Shown: positions 55,541-64,000 of the stretch, piece after piece
How positions within the stretch are numbered: the stretch's first letter is position 1
How the letters are laid out: every line of letters begins with the position of its first letter
Source of the DNA: Chitinophagaceae bacterium
GTDB taxonomy: Bacteria; Bacteroidota; Bacteroidia; Chitinophagales; Chitinophagaceae
Reading direction: 5' to 3'
NCBI GenBank assembly: GCA_947454235.1
Contig: CANGIY010000002.1
Span: 62,001 to 126,000, forward strand
DNA length: 64,000 nt
The notes under the pieces: model-generated
Seen by the model: only the letters and a program-made list of their open reading frames with translations
Told to the model about the DNA's origin: nothing
The model's database searches: none
Made by a program: the position numbers and the translations under genes

Positions 55541-55885
55541 TTATTTTTTTACTGGCCTGAGTGTTGGTGGTGGATTAATACCAAAACCATGGGGGCGCAA
55601 AGCATTTTGAGGAGGAGGAGGTACGTTAACTGGTGCTGGAGGTTGGGGTTTAGGATTCAGTTTAGCGTCTACGAGCGAATCGGCTTTCAGTTTTACCTGA
55701 ATCTTTTTGCGCAAGTTAAGGTCTCTCTTTGCGTTTTCTTCTATTTCTTTCTTGCGAACTGTAGCAATTGAATCTACCTTATGCTTGATTTCTTCTTTTG
55801 AAAACACACGTTCAACAGCCTTTTCTTTGTTACAAGAAAAAAGGGCTACGCCGGCAAATACCACCCAAAATAACTTTCGAAGCAT
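55541..55885 (-). CDS. Small Pro/Lys-rich lipoprotein
   Basis: 114 residues from ATG 55885 (MLRKLFWVVFAGVALFSCNKEK), with a lipobox-like ALFSC ending a hydrophobic segment; eight extra residues are open upstream. The mature part has a charged coiled-coil-like helix (about 25-70) and a Pro-rich tail (PQPPAPVNVPPPPQNAL). Function unknown. Probably co-transcribed with the DCC-family gene. Confidence 0.6.
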   Translation of the reverse strand: MLRKLFWVVFAGVALFSCNKEKAVERVFSKEEIKHKVDSIATVRKKEIEENAKRDLNLRKKIQVKLKADSLVDAKLNPKPQPPAPVNVPPPPQNALRPHGFGINPPPTLRPVKK

Positions 55886-56017
55886 ACTTAAGCACAAAAT
55901 TAGTAACAAACTATAGACGCAAAATTTGTGCCACAGCTAGCGAAAGAAATTAACACATTATTTGTGATAACTACCTCTGTTTTTGCGTTTAAATCAGTCA
56001 GATTTAGTAATTTTATT

Positions 56018-56674
56018 ATGGAAATGCGCCGATTGTTCAAAATATATTGCCTTTTTGCTTTAGTCTGCTTGGGTAGTTATGCTACTAAGGCGCAAGAACA
56101 TGGTCCTTACGACACGATAATGGTTGGAGGGCTGGAAATGAATGGTGTTATTTATCCACATGTCTTCCTGGCCGATTTTGAGACACACAGCACCTATATG
56201 TCTCCTGAGGAGCGCAAACGCATTGGCAGGTTGAGGTACAATATTTCAGTGACGTATTATTACGCTCTTACAGCTTCTACAGTATTTAGCCAAATTCATA
56301 AAGATATAACCACTATGGATAGGCGGAGGGATAAAAAACAATACCTGAAAAAGGTAGATAAAGAGCTTGACGCTGTTTTTAAAACTCCATTAAAAAATTT
56401 GGCTGTAGATCAGGGGCATGTGTTAATAAGACTTATTCAACGCCAAACCGGACAAAACTGCTATGACATAATTAAAGAAGTGAAGGGGGGAATGTCTGCA
56501 ATGTTTTGGCAGTCAGCGGGTGTGTTCTTTAATAACAATCTGAATAAGGATTATGACCCGAATGGAGAAGATAGAGACATTGAAAGATTGGCAAGGGAGC
56601 TTGAAGAATCTGCTAATTATAGGTATCAATTGATAATGCAGGCTGAGATGATGAAAAAGATTACGAAACGTTAA
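56018..56674 (+). CDS. DUF4294-family secreted protein
   Basis: 218 residues from ATG 56018 (MEMRRLFKIYCLFALVCLGSYATKAQ), a signal peptide; the frame is open to 55928 but that N-terminus is not signal-like. The DUF4294 core is clear: VGGLEMNGVIYPHVFLADFE, RYNISVTYYYALTASTVF, KELDAVFKTPLKNLAVDQGHVLIRLIQRQTGQNCYDIIKEVKGGMSAMFWQ and NLNKDYDPNGEDRDIE. Found across Bacteroidota, unknown role, likely periplasmic. Followed by the tandem element AAATGTGCATT. Confidence 0.82.
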   Translation: MEMRRLFKIYCLFALVCLGSYATKAQEHGPYDTIMVGGLEMNGVIYPHVFLADFETHSTYMSPEERKRIGRLRYNISVTYYYALTASTVFSQIHKDITTMDRRRDKKQYLKKVDKELDAVFKTPLKNLAVDQGHVLIRLIQRQTGQNCYDIIKEVKGGMSAMFWQSAGVFFNNNLNKDYDPNGEDRDIERLARELEESANYRYQLIMQAEMMKKITKR

Positions 56675-56675
56675 C

Positions 56676-56697
56676 AAATGTGCATTAAATGTGCATA
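56676..56697 (+). repeat. Tandem 11-bp repeat after the DUF4294 gene
   Basis: AAATGTGCATT is followed directly by AAATGTGCATA, two near-identical 11-bp units in the gap before the caspase gene. A TTCCAAAT (56703-56710) / ATTTGGAA (56748-56755) inverted pair lies just downstream. No function is evident. Confidence 0.4.
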
Positions 56698-56830
56698 AAA
56701 ATTTCCAAATCGTTCAAAAAGTGTGGATTTTTTGTTAATTAATTGTTATTTGGAAGCTAAGAATTTGAGTTTTTCTCGTTTATTCGGAACTTGCACTGAA
56801 TATTGAAAAATATTATAAAACAGTTCAGCA

Positions 56831-58369
56831 ATGAGATACATTTTACTCATTTTTTTAGGCATTACATTGGTTACCAAGTCTTTTGGTGTCCTACCGCCTG
56901 TAATTCTTGAAAATACGGGGAATGCACCTTCAGCAACCCGAATCGCGTTTGTTGTAGGAAATGACGTTTATGAAGACAAAGTCCATTTTCCGACTTTGAA
57001 AGTATGCAAAAACGATGCAGACAGCATGGCTAAGGCACTCAAAGAGTGCGGCTTCTATGTAATTTCATGTAAAGACGGTAACAGAAAAGCTATAATGGAC
57101 AGCATGGGCAAATTCATCAAGCGTTTGCCTGAATTTGACGTAGCTCTCTTTTACTATTCAGGTCATGGTACTGAGATGGATGGAAGGAACTACATAATTC
57201 CAACCGACCTGATGAACCCAAAGAAAACGAATGAAGTAGTAAAACTCATGTTTAAGAATGCAGCTATTGACATTCAAGGTACTGTTATGGCTGAATTTGC
57301 AAAAAGGCAGGAGAAATACAATTTCCTGATTATTGATGCGTGCCGCATTTCACTCGATGATTTTGTGCCGGGTGCAAAGTCGCCTGTAAAATCGGAGAAC
57401 GAAGGCTTCAGCAAACCAGATCAGAAAATGGGAACTACCGTTGTATATGCAACAGGCAGAAGCCAGAAATCGTTTGAGAGCAAGGGAGAGAACAGTATTT
57501 TTACTAATGAACTCTTGCGCCAGATTTTAATTCCGAATGTGAGCTACAGAGATGTTTTTATGAAAGCATCACAGGCAACTATGGATCTTGTAGCGCAACA
57601 CCCTAATGACTATGTCGGATTGCAACAACCTCAGGTTATTGATATGATTTTCAAGAACTTCCAGTTTGTATCTAAACCAGTACAAAAAGAAGTGTTGCCA
57701 ACTATCATTCAACCTGCCGGCAACCCGGTGGTGGTTAAACCAGCCATTAGAGAAGCTGAAGACTTGACAAGGTACCAAAAGGCAGATTTGAGTTACGGCT
57801 ACATGGATCCTGATAAAAACATTGCTATTCCAGCACAATTTGAACTTTGTGATGAGTACTTCCATGATGAACGTGCATTCGTTGTTGTCAACAAAAAATA
57901 CGGTTATATCAACAAAAAGGGAAGGGTAGCTATCAAATGCGATTACGATAAGGCGTATTCATTCTCTGAAGGTTTAGGGGCTGTTTACAAAAACGGACTT
58001 TGGGGCTTTTTGAACCCTGATGGAAATATTGTTGTCAACTTCCAGTTTGTTTCTGTCGCGCCATTCTCTGAAGGTCTCGCAGCCGTAAAAGTGAACGATA
58101 AATACGGCTTCATAGATAAAGAAGAAAAACTTGTACTTGGGTATAATTACGACGAGGCAGGTTCTTTTTTCAACAATAGGGCATGCATTAAAAAGAATGG
58201 TCGTTATGGCTTTATAGATAGAGACGGAAAAATTGTAATCCCGTGCATTTATGAAGAATACGCATCGTTCAAAAATGGCTATGCAAGGGTAAAAATCGAC
58301 GATAGAATACTAACTCTTTCTCCTACAGGTGAAGTGATTAAAGAAGTATTCCTGACAAATAGATATTAG
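56831..58369 (+). CDS. Secreted caspase-like (C14) peptidase with WG repeats
   Basis: 512 residues. A signal peptide (MRYILLIFLGITLVTKSFGVLP) is followed by a caspase fold (about 35-275) with both catalytic residues: His112 in YYSGHGTEM and Cys171 in LIIDACRIS. The C-terminal half (about 310-505) has five WG/YG repeats (SYGYMDPDKNI, KYGYINKKGR, LWGFLNPDGN, KYGFIDKEEK, RYGFIDRDGK). It should be a peptidase in the periplasm or on the surface, with the WG repeats as a binding scaffold. The signal peptide argues against a role in cytosolic death or phage defence. Confidence 0.88.
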   Translation: MRYILLIFLGITLVTKSFGVLPPVILENTGNAPSATRIAFVVGNDVYEDKVHFPTLKVCKNDADSMAKALKECGFYVISCKDGNRKAIMDSMGKFIKRLPEFDVALFYYSGHGTEMDGRNYIIPTDLMNPKKTNEVVKLMFKNAAIDIQGTVMAEFAKRQEKYNFLIIDACRISLDDFVPGAKSPVKSENEGFSKPDQKMGTTVVYATGRSQKSFESKGENSIFTNELLRQILIPNVSYRDVFMKASQATMDLVAQHPNDYVGLQQPQVIDMIFKNFQFVSKPVQKEVLPTIIQPAGNPVVVKPAIREAEDLTRYQKADLSYGYMDPDKNIAIPAQFELCDEYFHDERAFVVVNKKYGYINKKGRVAIKCDYDKAYSFSEGLGAVYKNGLWGFLNPDGNIVVNFQFVSVAPFSEGLAAVKVNDKYGFIDKEEKLVLGYNYDEAGSFFNNRACIKKNGRYGFIDRDGKIVIPCIYEEYASFKNGYARVKIDDRILTLSPTGEVIKEVFLTNRY

Positions 58370-58394
58370 ACAAGTAATACTTAACTAGAACTGA

Positions 58395-58427
58395 ATGTGG
58401 CTCAATTCGAGCCACATTTTCTTTTTT
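58395..58427 (+). terminator. Terminator of the caspase gene
   Basis: Perfect 9-bp stem ATGTGGCTC (58395-58403) / GAGCCACAT (58409-58417) with loop AATTC, followed by TTTCTTTTTT. A textbook intrinsic terminator 26 bases after the stop. Confidence 0.9.
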
Positions 58428-58552
58428 ACCTGTTTGCCAGTTAATTTTCAATGGCTTGTAACATTTTCTAAATTTCTGCGATATACCTGTTCCGCCGCAA
58501 TCTTGCTGCAACAATCAAAATATATAATATCGAAAATCGTTACTTTAGCACT

Positions 58553-61500
58553 ATGAAACTTTATGGACTAGTCGCTTTGAGCGCAATTTCATTGAGCGCA
58601 GGCGCACAGGAATATTGGCAACAAAAAGTGGATACTAAAATCGAGGTGCGCCTTGATGATCAAAAGCATTTGTTGCACGGCAAAGAACAAATCACGTACA
58701 CCAACAATTCAAATGACACCTTAAAGGTCATTTACATGCATGTGTGGCCCAATGCTTATAAAAACGATGAAACTCCCTTTGCGCAACAAATGGAGAAGCA
58801 TAAAAAGTCAGATTTTTATTATTCTAAGGCACAGGATAAAGGGTATATAGATAGCCTTGACTTTACGGTTGATGGTAAAAGCATTGATTTTTACTTGCCT
58901 GAAAGTACTCCCGATATTGCTAAATTAGAATTAAAGAAGCCGTTATTGCCACATCAATCAATAAAAATTGAAACTCCCTTTTTGGTAAAGATACCAAAGG
59001 TGTTTTCACGTTTAGGGCATACCGGCAACGCTTATTTCGTTTCGCAATGGTTTCCTAAACCGGCGGTGTACGACAAGAAAGGCTGGCACCCGATTCCCTA
59101 CTTGAACTTAGGTGAGTTTTACAGCGAGTATGGCAGCTATGATGTAGCTATTACTTTGCCGAAGAACTACATTGTTATGGCAACAGGCAATTGTACCGAT
59201 GCATTTGAAAATGCATGGATGGACAGTCTAGCAAATAAGCCAATGCCTTCAGACACAACCAAAGCAAACATCGAAAGTTCTGTAGTAACTAAGACTTTGC
59301 ATTTTCATGAAGATAATGTACATGATTTTGCATGGTTTGCTGATAAGCGTTGGATTGTTCGCAAAGACACAGTTTTCTCTCCCGGCAATAATAAACTGGT
59401 TACTACCTGGACTGCATTTTTACCTGTACACCAAAAACAGTGGGCAAAAGGATGTGACTACCTGAAAACTACTGTAAAACACTACGGCGAGTGGGTTGGT
59501 CCATACCAGTACAACACTATTAAGGCTGTTGAAGGCGATATGTTCGCTGGCGGCGGTATGGAATACCCTACGGTTACTATTATTGATAGAGAGTCTGCAG
59601 GTTCATTGAGCAAGGTCATTATTCACGAAGCTGGACATAACTGGTTTTATGGCATGTTAGGCAGCAACGAACGTGACCATGCCTGGATGGATGAGGGGCT
59701 GAATACATTCCATGAACAAAAAACATCAGAAGCCATCAGGAATGATACCTCAATAACTTTAAAAGGCAAAAAGTCTGGTATTTCAATCAATATTGATGAA
59801 TCGGTATTGTATGGACAAGGTGCTAGGGTGAATGATGATCAGCCTATTGAGATGACATCAGAAGACTACACTTCATTTAATTATGGAATAGATATCTACT
59901 ACAAAACCGGCATTATGTTGCGCTACCTGGAGTCGTACATGGGTGAAGCTGATTACATAGCAGGCATGAAAAACTATTACGATAAGTGGCATTTTAAACA
60001 CCCTCAACCTGAAGACTTCCAACGTTGTATGCAGGAAAAAACCAGTAAGAATATCGATTGGTTGTTCAAAAACATGTTCACTACCGATAAGGAAATTGAT
60101 TTTTCAATAGTTGGTGCTACAAAAGACGGTTCTACTACAAAAGTAACAGTGAAAAATAAAAGCGGTTTAGCTGCACCTATTAAAGTTGAAGCTTACAAAA
60201 ACAAAACGCAGGTAGGCAGCGCATGGGCTGAGCCATTCAAAGAGCGCGTGACATTGACTTTACCAGTAACCGATTGGGACTATTTGAAAATTGACAGCCT
60301 GACACCTGATGCACACAGCTATAACAACTACTATAAAAATGGCGGACTTTCTCACAGGTACGGTCTTGCACTAAAACCGTTTTTAGGGTTTAATCTAGGC
60401 AAAACACAACCAATTTCTTGGATGCCTTCAATGGCTTACAACCAGTATGACGGTTTTATGTTAGGGTTAGCTTTGCATAATATCACTTTCCCTGAAAATC
60501 ACTTCAGGTTTGCAGCGACACCATTGTACGGATTTGGTAGCCAGACGTTCAACGGTGCGTTGACTACAGGTTATTTCTGGTACCCAAAACGCGTGAAAGA
60601 AGTGGAGTTGCAGGGTGATTTTAAAACGTTCCATTACAATGAATCTTTGAAAGACATTTCAAGCGCTGAGCCAATTTATGCACGTTACATGAAATCTGCT
60701 GTTGGCTTGAATATCCTCTTCAATCAGCCCAACAGTGAAGGGCATAACGACAGGCTATTGTCGCCTATTCGTAGGTCATTGTTGATTAAAGCATATAGCA
60801 TTACAGAAGAACAATTTAATTTCGGCACTTCGACTACTTTGAATCAGGTGCAGAACATTTATGGATTGGTGAGGTATAAGCATGAAAATACACGACTTTT
60901 TAACCCTTATAGTTACAAATTAGAAGGACAGGTGCATAAAGATTTTGCAAAGCTTTCGTTTGAAGGAAATGCAAAGATTGACTACAATACGAAGAAGAAA
61001 GCACTTTATGCAAGGGTATTCCTGGGTAAGTACTTTAAATCGAACAATGAAGCAAGTGCTGTTAGTCGCTATTCATTTGCTTCGTCTTTTCAGGGGGTGA
61101 ATGATTATCTTTATGACGGTACATACATCGGTAGAAATGCTGGTGACCATGTTGCTGCGCAGCAAATTTCAATTCAGGAGGGCGGTTTTAAAATCCCGGT
61201 TTATGGAAATGTAGATAGGAGTAGCGACTGGATTGCTACCTTGAACCTGACCAGTGATTTGCCTATAAAACTGCCGTTGAGGTTGTTTTTAGATGCGGGC
61301 TTTATTCCTAACACCAATCCAACTCCAAAGAACAACAGTGCAGCAAGCTTTATTTATGACGGAGGGGTAGAGTTAAAAATCATAGACAATGTATTGAGTA
61401 TTTATTGCCCATTGATAAAAAGCAGCGACTACCAAAACTATCTTCAAAACACTTACGGAGGAAAAGCATTTGCAAGAGGTATCTCTTTCACCCTCATGTT

Positions 61501-61558
61501 GCAAAACCTGAATTTCCTCAAAACCACTTCTTACATTCTTAAAAATTCAGGGGCATAG
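58553..61558 (+). CDS. M1-family metallopeptidase with long beta-rich C-terminal region
   Basis: 1001 residues. Signal peptide (MKLYGLVALSAISLSAGAQ), an N-terminal beta saddle (VRLDDQKHLLHGKEQITYTNN), and the gluzincin site HEAGHNWFYG (His358, Glu359, His362) with the third ligand in DEGLNTF; GGGMEYPT is the exopeptidase GxMEN-like motif. The last about 400 residues (from LALKPFLGFNLGKTQ) are strand-rich with alternating aromatics, like an outer-membrane barrel, which M1 peptidases usually lack. Likely a periplasmic or surface peptidase. Confidence 0.87.
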   Translation: MKLYGLVALSAISLSAGAQEYWQQKVDTKIEVRLDDQKHLLHGKEQITYTNNSNDTLKVIYMHVWPNAYKNDETPFAQQMEKHKKSDFYYSKAQDKGYIDSLDFTVDGKSIDFYLPESTPDIAKLELKKPLLPHQSIKIETPFLVKIPKVFSRLGHTGNAYFVSQWFPKPAVYDKKGWHPIPYLNLGEFYSEYGSYDVAITLPKNYIVMATGNCTDAFENAWMDSLANKPMPSDTTKANIESSVVTKTLHFHEDNVHDFAWFADKRWIVRKDTVFSPGNNKLVTTWTAFLPVHQKQWAKGCDYLKTTVKHYGEWVGPYQYNTIKAVEGDMFAGGGMEYPTVTIIDRESAGSLSKVIIHEAGHNWFYGMLGSNERDHAWMDEGLNTFHEQKTSEAIRNDTSITLKGKKSGISINIDESVLYGQGARVNDDQPIEMTSEDYTSFNYGIDIYYKTGIMLRYLESYMGEADYIAGMKNYYDKWHFKHPQPEDFQRCMQEKTSKNIDWLFKNMFTTDKEIDFSIVGATKDGSTTKVTVKNKSGLAAPIKVEAYKNKTQVGSAWAEPFKERVTLTLPVTDWDYLKIDSLTPDAHSYNNYYKNGGLSHRYGLALKPFLGFNLGKTQPISWMPSMAYNQYDGFMLGLALHNITFPENHFRFAATPLYGFGSQTFNGALTTGYFWYPKRVKEVELQGDFKTFHYNESLKDISSAEPIYARYMKSAVGLNILFNQPNSEGHNDRLLSPIRRSLLIKAYSITEEQFNFGTSTTLNQVQNIYGLVRYKHENTRLFNPYSYKLEGQVHKDFAKLSFEGNAKIDYNTKKKALYARVFLGKYFKSNNEASAVSRYSFASSFQGVNDYLYDGTYIGRNAGDHVAAQQISIQEGGFKIPVYGNVDRSSDWIATLNLTSDLPIKLPLRLFLDAGFIPNTNPTPKNNSAASFIYDGGVELKIIDNVLSIYCPLIKSSDYQNYLQNTYGGKAFARGISFTLMLQNLNFLKTTSYILKNSGA

Positions 61559-61580
61559 CTCAAAGCAGTATTTAACCATA

Positions 61581-61623
61581 AAAAAGCCCCAACTTAGTTT
61601 TAAATCCTACGTTGGGGCTTTTT
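61581..61623. terminator. Strong bidirectional terminator
   Basis: Perfect 13-bp stem AAAAAGCCCCAAC (61581-61593) / GTTGGGGCTTTTT (61611-61623). It serves both the M1 peptidase gene (ends 61558) and the convergent glycosyltransferase gene (ends 61639). Confidence 0.9.
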
Positions 61624-61638
61624 CAACGATTATAGTGG

Positions 61639-62865
61639 TTACCCCTTGTTAAAAGACAATTTTGCAATTCTGAGCATTGCTCTAAAACGCGATTTTACAA
61701 AAGTCATGGATGGAATAGTAACAGGAGTAGCTTTGTATTTGCGCGGTTGAATGTGGTCAATTGCTTTGTTGTAACTATTGAAGCACATTTCCATACTAAA
61801 GTAATTCAATGCCAGTTCTCTTGCAGCACTTGCTCTTTTTTCAGCAGGTACCGATATTAGTTGTATTAGCTTTTTAGCACCGTCATCAACTTTGCCCACA
61901 TCGTAAATTCTGAAGCAATCATTCGCCAATTCATCACTTTCAAGGTCTTCGACGCCACTTACACGAGTGCCTAAAAAACCGCAGCCTGAAGCGAGTGCTT
62001 CCATCATTGAAATTGGCATACCCTCGAAGTTTGAGGGCAAAAGCAAAATATCTGATTCTGTCAGCATGCTGTAGACCTCACTTTGAGACTGCCATCCCTT
62101 GAGTGAAATGTTTTGTTCTAAACCAAGGTCTTTAATGAGTTTCACCAAATCGTTTTTGTCGGCGTCACCATCACCTACCACATTCAATTCAAAATTAATC
62201 CCTTCTTTTTTTAGTTCATTGCCCAGCAATGCAAGGTCTTTAATGCGTTTTTGGTAATGATTCAGTCTGCCCACATAAATCAAGCGAGTGGGTGAGTGAT
62301 TGAAAAATGAAGTGCGTGCCGATGGTAATGCAATGCCACACGGTATTGTGAACATTTTTTCGGATCCTATCTCCTGCGTTTCTTTTAGAGTTTTTGTTGT
62401 GACTCTATTTGATACACTGGTGTATAAATCAATGTCGTTTTTATACTGTGCTGCCAGTTTATAATAATGCCCTTCATCAGCATGAAGTACGCCTACTAAA
62501 GGGTAGGTAGCCCTCATTTCCCATGCCGACTTCCATATAGAAGCGTCGTCAGAAAGAATGATTGGGGTGCTTATAGGTACGTTTTCAGAAAGCAATTGCT
62601 TGTAAAAGAACTCCCTGTATTCGGGTGCGCCAAACTCAAATTCTTGTCCAGCCTTAGTAGTAACTAATTTTACTTTATTTGGTTGACTCTTAATGAGTTT
62701 AATGAGTGTTTCTTTACCCTTACCTGAATAAAACTCCTCGCTTGGTTCTATAGTTACGAAATATGTTTCATAACCGTTATTAGAATAATAAACTGCAAAA
62801 TCTGCCATCCAGCGGGTGACACCACCTCTGTGATAGGGATGGCACAGAAAGGCTATTCTGTTCAT
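61639..62865 (-). CDS. GT4 family glycosyltransferase
   Basis: 408 residues. N-terminus IAFLCHPYHRGGVTRWMADFA, donor half IYVGRLNHYQKRIKDLALLG, and the E-x7-E type motif in LPSNFEGMPISMMEALASGCGF. Likely adds a sugar to a surface polysaccharide or lipopolysaccharide. Its start overlaps the stop of the asparagine-synthase-like gene by 4 bp (ATGA), so the two are coupled. Confidence 0.88.
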   Translation of the reverse strand: MNRIAFLCHPYHRGGVTRWMADFAVYYSNNGYETYFVTIEPSEEFYSGKGKETLIKLIKSQPNKVKLVTTKAGQEFEFGAPEYREFFYKQLLSENVPISTPIILSDDASIWKSAWEMRATYPLVGVLHADEGHYYKLAAQYKNDIDLYTSVSNRVTTKTLKETQEIGSEKMFTIPCGIALPSARTSFFNHSPTRLIYVGRLNHYQKRIKDLALLGNELKKEGINFELNVVGDGDADKNDLVKLIKDLGLEQNISLKGWQSQSEVYSMLTESDILLLPSNFEGMPISMMEALASGCGFLGTRVSGVEDLESDELANDCFRIYDVGKVDDGAKKLIQLISVPAEKRASAARELALNYFSMEMCFNSYNKAIDHIQPRKYKATPVTIPSMTFVKSRFRAMLRIAKLSFNKG

Positions 62866-64000
62866 TCTGAATACGGATTATAACCCTGAGAAACCATATT
62901 GTACCACTTAGCAAAGCAGATTATTCTCCACGGAACGAAATCGAATTTTCTTTTTCCGGCAATCATATCTTCCAAATAGTTTTTGACTTCTGTTGGTTCT
63001 AGAATTCTTTCACTGAACTGCTTGCAAGCCTTATCTATTTCTTGTCTGAACCATTCAGTACCTTCTTGTTTCAACCAAAGTTCTTCAGGAGTTACAAATC
63101 CCATCTTGTCTTTCCTGTTCTCAATCATTTCAGGAATTACGCCATGCATGGCATCACGTAAAATCTGTTTTCTTACACCGTTTTTGTAAATAAAACGCTC
63201 TGGTAAACTAAATGTGAATTCAACGAAATTCACGTCTAAAAATGGGGTTCTTGATTCTACGCTCCACGCCATTGAATTGTGGTCTTCATACCTTAACAAT
63301 GCAGGTAGAGGTTCAAGGTACATTTGGCGCTTTAAGTTGTGGCTAAGGTTAACCGAAGGAGTCGAGAATCGTTCGGCCGTATGCCCTCCCTTAATAAAAG
63401 TCACCTTGTTTTCACGTGTAATTCGAAGCTTCTTAGGCATCACTTTACGCAAAAAAGGATGTGCGACTTGTGCTGCGGCAATTAAAAAACCTTTTGGATA
63501 GTTACCGTGGGCTTTTTTATATGCGTTTATTTCGCTTAAAAGCCCCGCAAAGTTATTAGAAGTGAGCAACCCGGTATAGAAAGGAATATCATTTCCACCA
63601 TAGCCTGCCAACTGCTCATCAGCACCTTGTCCGTCAATCATTACTTTCAGCCTTGCCTCATGGGTAGCTTTAAAAACTGCCCATTGACTAAATTGAGAAG
63701 TGCTTCCCGTTGGTGCATCCTGATGCCAGATAAATTGATCAATTTCACCCATTAATTGATTGAAGCTTGGGAAAGTTCGGTGCGGATGAGCACCAGTTTT
63801 TTTGATGACCTCATCAGCAAATTTCCACTCATCAAATTTCGGATCCGCGTAGCAAGCGGTAACAGTTTCCTGGCCTGCAAAATCTCCTTTTTCTTTCAAA
63901 AGGTCGGCCGCAAGGCATACAATGCTCGAACTATCCAGTCCCCCCGAAAGGCAAGAACCTACTTTTACATCGCTGCGTAAACGTAATTTAACGGCATTTG
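62862..64000 (-). CDS. Asparagine synthase-like (AsnB family) protein, truncated by window edge
   Basis: The frame is open to the last base, so the N-terminal glutaminase domain lies outside. The visible start carries the ATP pyrophosphatase loop SCLSGGLDSSSI, then IDQFIWHQDAPTGSTSQFSQW, MIDGQGADEQLAGY, SRTPFLDVNFVEF and KQILRDAMHGVIP, all typical of AsnB-type amidotransferases. In polysaccharide loci such proteins often amidate a sugar acid rather than make free asparagine, and the coupled glycosyltransferase fits that; it remains inference. A TTG at 63899 is not the true start. Confidence 0.87.
   Translation of the reverse strand, partial: NAVKLRLRSDVKVGSCLSGGLDSSSIVCLAADLLKEKGDFAGQETVTACYADPKFDEWKFADEVIKKTGAHPHRTFPSFNQLMGEIDQFIWHQDAPTGSTSQFSQWAVFKATHEARLKVMIDGQGADEQLAGYGGNDIPFYTGLLTSNNFAGLLSEINAYKKAHGNYPKGFLIAAAQVAHPFLRKVMPKKLRITRENKVTFIKGGHTAERFSTPSVNLSHNLKRQMYLEPLPALLRYEDHNSMAWSVESRTPFLDVNFVEFTFSLPERFIYKNGVRKQILRDAMHGVIPEMIENRKDKMGFVTPEELWLKQEGTEWFRQEIDKACKQFSERILEPTEVKNYLEDMIAGKRKFDFVPWRIICFAKWYNMVSQGYNPYSE

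Noticed and set aside
56831-58369. Caspase gene as part of a phage-defence or gasdermin system
   Set aside because: A signal peptide is present and no gasdermin, sensor or other defence gene is adjacent; the flanks are a DUF4294 protein and an M1 peptidase.

Overview
The window looks like chromosomal DNA from an AT-rich, aerobic or facultative member of the Bacteroidota, perhaps from a Chitinophagales- or Sphingobacteriia-like lineage; family level cannot be fixed from sequence alone. The evidence is: two secreted proteins ending in type IX secretion sorting domains (types A and B); promoters with the Bacteroidota -7 element TAnnTTTG; weak Shine-Dalgarno signals and many TTG/GTG starts; a bacillithiol deacetylase; and several families typical of the phylum (DUF6029, DUF5916, DUF4294, Big_5 lipoprotein, YfbK-like VWA protein). 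No phage, transposase, CRISPR array, tRNA or rRNA was seen. One structural RNA, the small SRP RNA, is present.

Layout. 1-2.4 kb: end of a hotdog thioesterase gene and a secreted VWA protein. 2.5-5.2 kb (minus): bshB1, an OmpR-type response regulator and a GT4 glycosyltransferase. 5.5-9.75 kb (plus): tight operon pfkA-aroB-aroA-aroC. 9.75-17.5 kb: TPR membrane protein, EamA transporter, TlpA-like thioredoxin divergent from a DUF6029 protein, and a DUF5916 outer-membrane protein. 17.5-25 kb: prmA-nadB, a fatty acid desaturase, an unknown secreted protein, a Tat-signal GH125 mannosidase and a Big_5 lipoprotein. 25.1 kb: SRP RNA. 25.3-34.8 kb: PanE-like reductase, a PP2C phosphatase/VWA pair without its usual kinase, a small secreted protein, a large NHL/Ig T9SS protein, a BtuF-like protein without signal peptide, a C45-type hydrolase and a GNAT acetyltransferase. 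34.9-38.9 kb: LutA-like protein, purA, an Asp/Lys-rich protein and pabB.

38.9-44.95 kb is the most coherent accessory system: a complete carotenoid operon (regulator-crtI-crtB-orf-idi-SRPBCC-crtZ-crtYcd), with most genes overlapping or only a few bases apart. The regulator is a MerR-B12 protein that keeps both cobalamin signatures of the CarH photoreceptor family (ExHxxG and W-x9-EH). In front of it lie five copies of a 9-bp box (TTRAACAAA), four of them forming two nested inverted repeats that cover the likely promoter. This looks like a B12-dependent light switch for carotenoid synthesis with its operator array visible.

45-64 kb: PPOX-family protein, pth, a T9SS type B protein, a CNT nucleoside transporter, unknown secreted and cytosolic proteins, queA, a CheY-like receiver next to a sugar transferase that carries its own degenerate receiver-like N-terminus and a four-Cys insert, DCC-family protein, small lipoprotein, DUF4294 protein, a secreted caspase-WG-repeat protein, a large M1 peptidase, and at the right edge a GT4 glycosyltransferase overlapping an asparagine-synthase-like gene that runs off the window.
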